Assembly (NCBI RefSeq): GCF_000002595.2
Contig: NC_057013.1
Span: 1,130,501-1,194,500 of the forward strand
Direction: 5' to 3'
DNA from: Chlamydomonas reinhardtii
Lineage: Eukaryota; Chlorophyta; Chlorophyceae; Chlamydomonadales; Chlamydomonadaceae
Length of the DNA stretch: 64,000 nt
Under the pieces are notes generated by a model. That model searched no databases. It was not told the origin of the DNA and saw nothing but the letters and a program-made list of their open reading frames with translations. Positions 58,701 through 64,000 of the stretch are shown here, one piece after another. The stretch's first letter is position 1; each line of letters begins with the position of its first letter. The translations under genes and the position numbers were made by a program.

Positions 58701-60315
58701 CATGGGCAGAGCTGCTGGCGGCGTCGCCGTCATTGTGGCGGCGCTGAGAGCGGCGGCGGCGCGGGTGGCGGCGGTGGCGGTTAGCTCCGGCGGCGCGGCG
58801 GTGAGCGTGTACCAGAACGCGGCGTGGTCACGGGGCCGGGCCGTGGCGAGAATCGCCTGCGGCGCCGCCTGCGGCGCCGCCTGCGGCGCCGCCTGAGCCG
58901 CGGGCTCCGCCAGCCTCAGCATCACTGCAGTGCCGATGTCGCCGCGCGCGACCGCCGCCGCCACCGCCCCACCGCCGCCGCCGCCGCCGCCGCCGCCCTC
59001 CAGCCCCAGCTGCTCGGCCGCCGCCGCCAGCTCGGCCGGCGGCAGCCAGCAGCCTAAATTGGACATGGTCACGAGGGGGCTCAGCAGCGCCGCCGCCGAG
59101 TCCAGATGAGGCACGTGGCGGCCGTAGGCGGCCAGCAGCGCCGCCAGCGCCGCCCGCAACTCGCCGCTGCCGGGGCCGGCGCCCAGGTGTCCCGTCCAGG
59201 TCTGCGGGTGAGGGGTTATGGGTGAGTGGGTGTGGGTGTGGGGAGCACGGGGAGGGGAGAGGAGGGCAGGGGAGGAGGAGGGAGGAGGCGGTGTGAAGCA
59301 GGGCAGGGCGCGACTGAAATGTGGCAACGCTCCACGAGGTTCTGCATTCTCTGCAAGCTTACGTCGCCTCCACGATGCAACGACGCAATCCCAGCCTTCT
59401 GCATGACGAGGCAACACGCGACATGCCGTTCCGTCACCTCACCCTGCCAATCTTAAACAACATGTCACCCAGCGCCTTGGCCGGCATGCGGCCCGCACTC
59501 CGCTGCAGCTCCATCGCCGCTTCCACCAGACCCCGCGGCACAGCGCCGCCGCCGCCGCCGCCGCCGCCGCCAGCTCTACTGTTGCTACCCCGGCTATTGC
59601 CACGGCTGTTGCTGCTACCACCGAACCTTGACCCACTGCTGCCGCTGCCGGCGGTGGTGGCGGCGGCGCTGTCATTGCTGGCGGTGGTGCTGCTGCTGCT
59701 ACTGCCGCGCCGCCGGTACGGCAGCGGTCCGGCCGCAAACGACCGAGCCATAGGCGGCAGTAGCAGCAGCGGCAGTAGCGCGCTGGCAGGTGGCAGTAGC
59801 GGCCGGCTCGAAGGCGGGAGCCAGAAGGCGGCGGCGCCGCTGGCGGGCTGCCCGAGGGCGCCCGCCGCAGGCCCGGAGCTACTGCCGCCCCCGACCCCGA
59901 GGCCACCGCCGCCGCCGCCGCTGCTACTGCTGCCGCTGGCCCCACTGCCAGCAGCACCGCTCCTTGCTAAAAGGGCACGGAACAAGTGTGTTCGTGTCCC
60001 TGTGCCCCCAAGGTTGTGTATCGCCGTGGCATGTGCCGCGGCCTCCGTAACCGCAGCAGCCGGTGCCTCCGGGGCTCCGGCGGCCACTCCCTCGCGCACG
60101 CCAGTGCTGACACGACCCCCAGCCAGCTCTTCGGCGGCTGCGGCGGTCGCATGAATGCTGCTACTGCTTGCATGCTGCTGTAGCAGGCCGCAACTGCCGG
60201 TAGCTGCGGTGGCACCGCCCTGGCGAGCTCCGGCGGCGCCGGTGGAGGTCCCGGTGAGAGCAGACAGCCACTGCCACGGCGCGCTCCAGGACTGGCGGGC
60301 GAAGCCTGGGATCAT
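55524..60315 (-). CDS. OPR-like helical-repeat protein with C-terminal RAP domain
   Basis: Probable organelle RNA-binding protein. Two exons on the minus strand, 59443-60315 and 55524-59201, 4551 nt, 1516 aa; the splice joins in phase 0. The N-terminus (MIPGFARQSWSAPWQWLSAL) is positively charged and Ala-rich, consistent with a transit peptide. The middle carries degenerate ~38-residue helical repeats with the L-x-N-x-L-W-(S/A)-L signature: MLANVLYSLALL, ELSNTLWSLVYL, EVASSLWSLMRL, ECTNTMWSLGTL and AISNALWALAVM. Around residues 1240-1330 is a RAP domain (FRVDLLVTLAGGRRLAVEVD GPHHY, later VPHWEW). The last 180 residues are Glu/Lys/Ala-rich. Family members in Chlamydomonas stabilise, splice or activate translation of single chloroplast or mitochondrial transcripts; the target here is unknown. 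It is divergent from TSR2. Confidence 0.87.
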
Positions 60316-60719
60316 TCTTGAAGCCGCTGACTATTTCTAAGCTTCTTATGCGCTACGAAAGCAATGTGACAATGCTCAGAGCGCTATAATGACGTGGGTT
60401 AATGCTCCATCGCGATGAGTTTGCACGCTGCGCGTCCCTATTTGCGCGAGAGTCATTGTAAGTAGGTATGATGGGCACCACAGATAACTGTTATAGTGGT
60501 ACTAGTGGCAAAGGCGGGTGTCTGCTCGCGGAATTCGCGCCGCGATGGGGCCGCAATCGTTTCCAGCAGAGTTCAAACACACTTGACAGTATGTCATAAT
60601 CTATTACCGACCCAGCTCATCCAAAGCACTGTTGACAATCCCTGAGCCCTTTCCCGCAACTGCCGGCTGCCAGTCCAATCAGCTTGCACTATTGTTGCTC
60701 CTTGTCGAGCTCTGCAAAG
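60316..60719. promoter_or_regulatory. Divergent promoter region, OPR-RAP / TSR2
   Basis: 404 bp between the start codons with markedly lower GC than the genes. No repeat and no assigned core-promoter element. Confidence 0.45.
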
Positions 60720-63069
60720 ATGTCGACTGGAATGCAACTACGCAACGGTCATATTGTAGGTCAAAATATCCTGCCGGTGCAAGGTCGGCCGGCCTTTGAG
60801 GAGGGCGTCCGGCTCATTTTCGCGAAGTGGACGGCGCTGGCGCTTGCTGTGGAGAACCAGTGGGGCGGTGGAAACAGCAAGGAGAAAGCCGAGCTACTTT
60901 ACCAGGACTGCCTGGACTGGTTCTACAAGAAGCGCGGTGAGACACTAGTTGGGAAGCCAAAGCGACGGCGGCCGCCCTTTCAGCGACTCGGCAGGACAAC
61001 GGGGGCGACCACTTAGCGGTGGGGTGGGGGCGCGGCGGCTTGTTGGGTTGGGAGGGGGTTGGGGGCGAGGCAGGGTTACGCGGGCGGGGGGGGGCTCTGC
61101 TGGGTCGACCGGGTGTTTTGGGCGGCACGCGCGCCCTTGGTGTGTGTTGGCGGCACGCGCGCCCTGGGATCCAGGCGCAGGGTGTGACCGGCGGCCTTGC
61201 AGCCCCCGCCCTCGCGCTCGCCACCCTGCGGCATCTGTTCTTTGGGCGCCACGTAAGAAGCGCGTTGCACCCTGAACCGCTGTCTATGCGAGGTTCTGTT
61301 GCCATCCCGTCCCGCGTGCTTTGCAAAGTTCTGTATGAGCAATGTTACGGCCGCTGCTTGTGCGGGTAGCTAGGCGGTGGCGCACGCGGTGTGGCGGCTC
61401 CACACAGGCTCCACTCCACACTCCCGTGCCTGCCGTGTCACCCCTCCCTCCTCCCCCTCCTCCCCCTCCTCCCTACCCCGGTGATTCCTCGACCATTGAC
61501 CCCAATTTTGCTCCAGACCATGTACGGTAACCCCTCCCTTCCCCTCCCTCCCTTCCCCTCCCTCCCTTCCCCTCCCTCCCTTCCCCTCCCTCCCTTCCCC
61601 TCCCTTCCTCGCCCCTGTTTCCCCTGCTGTCCCTGTCCTATCAGAGCACTGGGCTGACGAGCTGGAGGAGGAGCTGGACGAGGCGCTGCTGCAGGACTTC
61701 CACGTGGAGGCGGAGGACGGCAGCCCCAAGCTGGTGGGGGGGGGGAGGAGGGAGGAGGGAGGAGGGAGGAGGGAGGAGGGAGGAGGGAGGAGGGAGGAGG
61801 GAGGAGGGAGGAGGGAGGAGGGCACAAGGGGAGCCCATGCGGGTACAAGTTTCTGGGGAGTTTTATGTGCGTGCTAGCTGCTTTCTGACTGACACGAAGA
61901 GGGGCTGGTACACACCCCAACACACGCACCTCCCAACACCCAACGCACGCACCCGCCCGCGCATGCAGATCGCCGAGGGCCTGGTGAAGCTGTACCAGGA
62001 GTTGGTGGCCGGGTCCACCGCCTACCTAGAGCACCTGAGGGCCATGGCGGCGGCGGGCGCACGGGCATGCAAGCGACAGGTGGTGAGTCGCGGGGGCAGA
62101 GGGGCGGGAGGGGCGGGAGGGGAGGGGGGGGGGCGGGAGGGGAGGTGGGGGTGGTGGTGGGGGGGTGGAGATACCAGCCCAAACTAAACCAAACCCAATG
62201 CAATAGAGCGAGGAGGAGAGCGTGGCCGATGCTTGACAACGGAGTGGCACGCGACAATGGTCCCCATTACCGAAGAGCACCGAGTTCCCCGGTTCCCGGC
62301 GAAACATCCCGCAAACCGGTTGAAAAAGGCGATGAGCTCTTCGGTCTTGCGCGTGTGGGCGGTGTTGACGGTAGCCGCCTTCGAAATTGCCACCCAGGCT
62401 CAAACACACGCACGCACAATGCAGACTAGGCACACGTTGAATACCCACATCAAGGGAGCCCGGGCGCCGAGGAGGAGACCAGCGCCAGGGCGGGACGTTC
62501 GCATTTGCAAAAAGGGAAAAGGCAAACAGTATTCTAAGTGCACGAGCCTGGGTGGCAAGAGAGAGCGGGAAACAGGCAGAGGGCAATTGAATAGAGGCAA
62601 GCACGCATCGGCGTGGGGCCACACGAGGGCCAGGGGGTACAGGGATTAGGGGGTGGGGGTGTGTGTGGAGATACCAGCCCAAACTGAAGCGAACAAAATA
62701 GCAAAAGAGGAGGGCAGAAGGGGGGAGAGGGTGGTACTTCATGACAGAACCCAAAGCAGGCCAAGGTGGCTGTGACGTGTGTCCAAACCGTTCTTGCCTG
62801 AATCCTCAAATCACCCCAATCCCCAATTACGGCTACAGGTGGACCTGGACGGGACGGTGGTGGCGGAGGAGGACGCGGACGGTATGGAGACCAGCAGCGA
62901 CGAGGGAGACGACGAGGAGGGGGAGGACAGGGACGGGGACACGGAGATGGGGGGTGGGAGCGAGGCGCCGCGTGGCGTGCCGCTGGAGCCGCCGGCGCCA
63001 CGTGTGCCGGTGGTGGATGAGGAGGGGTTCACAATGGTGCAGGGCAAGGGGCGGAAGGGGCGGCGGTGA
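60720..63069 (+). CDS. TSR2: TSR2 pre-rRNA processing / ribosome biogenesis factor
   Basis: Chaperone-type factor for the small ribosomal subunit (in yeast an escort for eS26). Exons 60720-60936, 61645-61733, 61969-62082, 62839-63069; 651 nt, 216 aa. The Tsr2 domain is clear: GVRLIFAKWTALALAVENQW, KAELLYQDCLDWFYKKR, ELEEELDEALLQDFHVEAED and IAEGLVKLYQEL. The C-terminus is acidic (runs of Asp/Glu around TSSDEGDDEEGEDRDGD) and ends DEEGFTMVQGKGRKGRR, as in the family. At the third junction the donor could be at 62080 or 62083; both keep frame and differ by one Val. Intron 3 contains a long copy of repeat R. Confidence 0.92.
61530..61611 (+). repeat. C-rich 14-bp tandem repeat, TSR2 intron 1
   Basis: Several copies of CCCTCCCTCCCTTCC-like units immediately upstream of exon 2; forms a long polypyrimidine tract. 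Confidence 0.85.
61735..61824 (+). repeat. G-rich 7-bp tandem repeat, TSR2 intron 2
   Basis: About 12 copies of GGGAGGA starting at the 5' splice site, complementary in character to the C-rich array before the previous exon. Confidence 0.9.
62163..62690 (+). repeat. Dispersed intronic repeat R, copy 2 (TSR2 intron 3)
   Basis: The body 62163-62640 matches 25817-26355 in opposite orientation. It starts with GGAGATACCAGCCCAAACT, and the same words recur at 62668-62685 in the same orientation, so the copy is bracketed by short direct repeats. Its first base is 80 bases after the 5' splice site. No recognisable coding content. Confidence 0.8.
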
Positions 63070-63509
63070 TGAAGGCTGGAGTCAGGGTGTGTGTGGCGGA
63101 TGGGGTTTTGTTTGTGTGCGTGTGGGGGTGGGGGTGGGGGTGAGAGGGTAGGAGACAGAGCGAGAGAGAGAGGGGCGTGTGGGATTTGCGGATGGATGTA
63201 TGCGCGTGGTGGTTTGGTGGTTCCGGAGTTGGGACGGATGTGCGCTGGCCCGCCGAGCCGCGCGGTGTTGTGGGTTTGATTGATACAGGTTGGGAAGCAG
63301 CGGGCAGGCATGGTGGATAGGCGGTGCAACCAGGGGGGCTGAACGAAATTCGGTTGCGACGAATGGCGTGAGTGTGACCATGTCAAACAACCAAAGAGTA
63401 GTACGCACGTGGGGGATTGGTCGTGAGGCGCTGGATGGAGGTGCATGTGACAGGAAGTAAGAGTGCATTCTTGCCCAAGCAGCCCTACCGAGTCCTCTGA
63501 CTCCTCTCT

Positions 63510-63514
63510 TGTAA
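63510..63514 (+). terminator. TGTAA polyadenylation signal, TSR2
   Basis: First TGTAA after the stop codon; 3' UTR about 460 bases. Confidence 0.5.
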
Positions 63515-63689
63515 CCAATGCAATCTCCTCTCTTGCCTACGATTCCTGGCCAGCTCGGGCCAGCTAGCCAGCAACCAAATTGCGTGATATTTCTAAACAC
63601 ACATTCTCATACTTGTGACCGCCAGCCAACCTGATTGCTCTGAAAGCTCAGCACACCCATCATGCTGCGTGAGGAATGCGCATCAGCAA

Positions 63690-63850
63690 ACTTCCAGCCA
63701 GCCAGCAACTTGTCGGTACAGTAACTCCGGCGTTCGACCAGCCATGCACTCCTGCTCTGCCGCTGCAAACTGTTTGCTGTTTGCTTGGGGTATGGGCGTC
63801 AGCTGCACCCTATGGGACCTCGCCAACCTGCCTGAACCCTGTCCCATCAC
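63690..63850 (+). repeat. Dispersed repeat T, copy 2 (TSR2 3' flank)
   Basis: Matches 34767-34930 in the same orientation: ACTTCCAGCCAGCCAGCAAC, GGTACAGTAACTCCGGCGTT and AACCTGCCTGAACCCTGTCC. It lies about 180 bases past the TGTAA signal. Confidence 0.85.
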
Positions 63851-64000
63851 ACACCCGTCATGCTGCTACCAACCCTCCTGAGCGGGCACAAGTCGTCTGT
63901 GTTGCCGACCGCGTCGTTCTCTGGTCAATCTCTGGTCCTTCAAAACTGCGCACCACTCCTTTACAACCCCTAGGGAGCCCTAAATACGGTACCCACTGCC

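Larger units (their letters stand above)
63070..64000. other. TSR2 3' flank to window edge
   Basis: TSR2 3' UTR up to the TGTAA at 63510, then repeat T copy 2. No exon recognised in the last 500 bases. Confidence 0.5.

Overview
The window looks like nuclear DNA of a volvocine green alga, Chlamydomonas reinhardtii or a close relative. The evidence is very GC-rich third codon positions, genes broken by many short introns that start GTGAG/GTGGG/GTGCG and end CAG, TGTAA polyadenylation signals, long Ala/Gly/Ser runs inside conserved proteins, many (GT)n/(CA)n arrays, and a green-algal LHCA photosystem I antenna gene. All gene models below were built by hand from splice sites, reading phase and family similarity. 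No database was searched.

Layout, left to right. 1-1348 (-): 5' part of a PAQR/hemolysin-III membrane protein, running off the left edge. 1627-16739 (+): nucleoporin NUP107 in 18 exons. Its 6.1 kb intron 7 holds two related transposon-like elements side by side, the larger with a 75-bp minisatellite. 17712-21146 (+): ATG18/WIPI-type PROPPIN (autophagy). 22740-26862 (-): oligoribonuclease REXO2. 27857-29569 (+): small multi-span membrane protein of unknown function. 32057-33885 (+): LHCA antenna protein. 35174-38676 (-): YbaK/ProX-type tRNA-editing protein (PRORSD1-like). 39134-40535 (+): URM1. 40749-47836 (+): lumen-targeted carboxyl-terminal processing protease (CtpA-like). 49541-54844 (-): methionine gamma-lyase with a long low-complexity tail. 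55524-60315 (-): OPR-like repeat protein with a RAP domain (probable organelle RNA factor). 60720-63069 (+): TSR2, a ribosome-biogenesis factor.

The genes alternate as divergent pairs (PAQR/NUP107, REXO2/membrane protein, PRORSD1/URM1, OPR-RAP/TSR2) and convergent pairs (ATG18/REXO2, LHCA/PRORSD1, CTP/MGL). There is no operon-like logic. They are housekeeping and organelle genes, several concerned with RNA: tRNA editing, tRNA thiolation, oligoribonucleotide decay, organelle RNA binding and ribosome assembly.

The most interesting non-genic signal is in the introns. Two short sequence motifs recur more than 20 times, almost only inside introns. One orientation lies near 5' splice sites and the reverse complement lies near 3' splice sites. 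G-rich/(GT)n and C-rich/(CA)n tracts follow the same rule. This is the pattern expected of introner-like mobile elements whose inverted ends supply splice sites. Other dispersed repeats are a 0.5 kb intronic family (two long copies), a family at promoter/intron positions around 27-31 kb (three copies), and a family in the 3' flanks of three genes.
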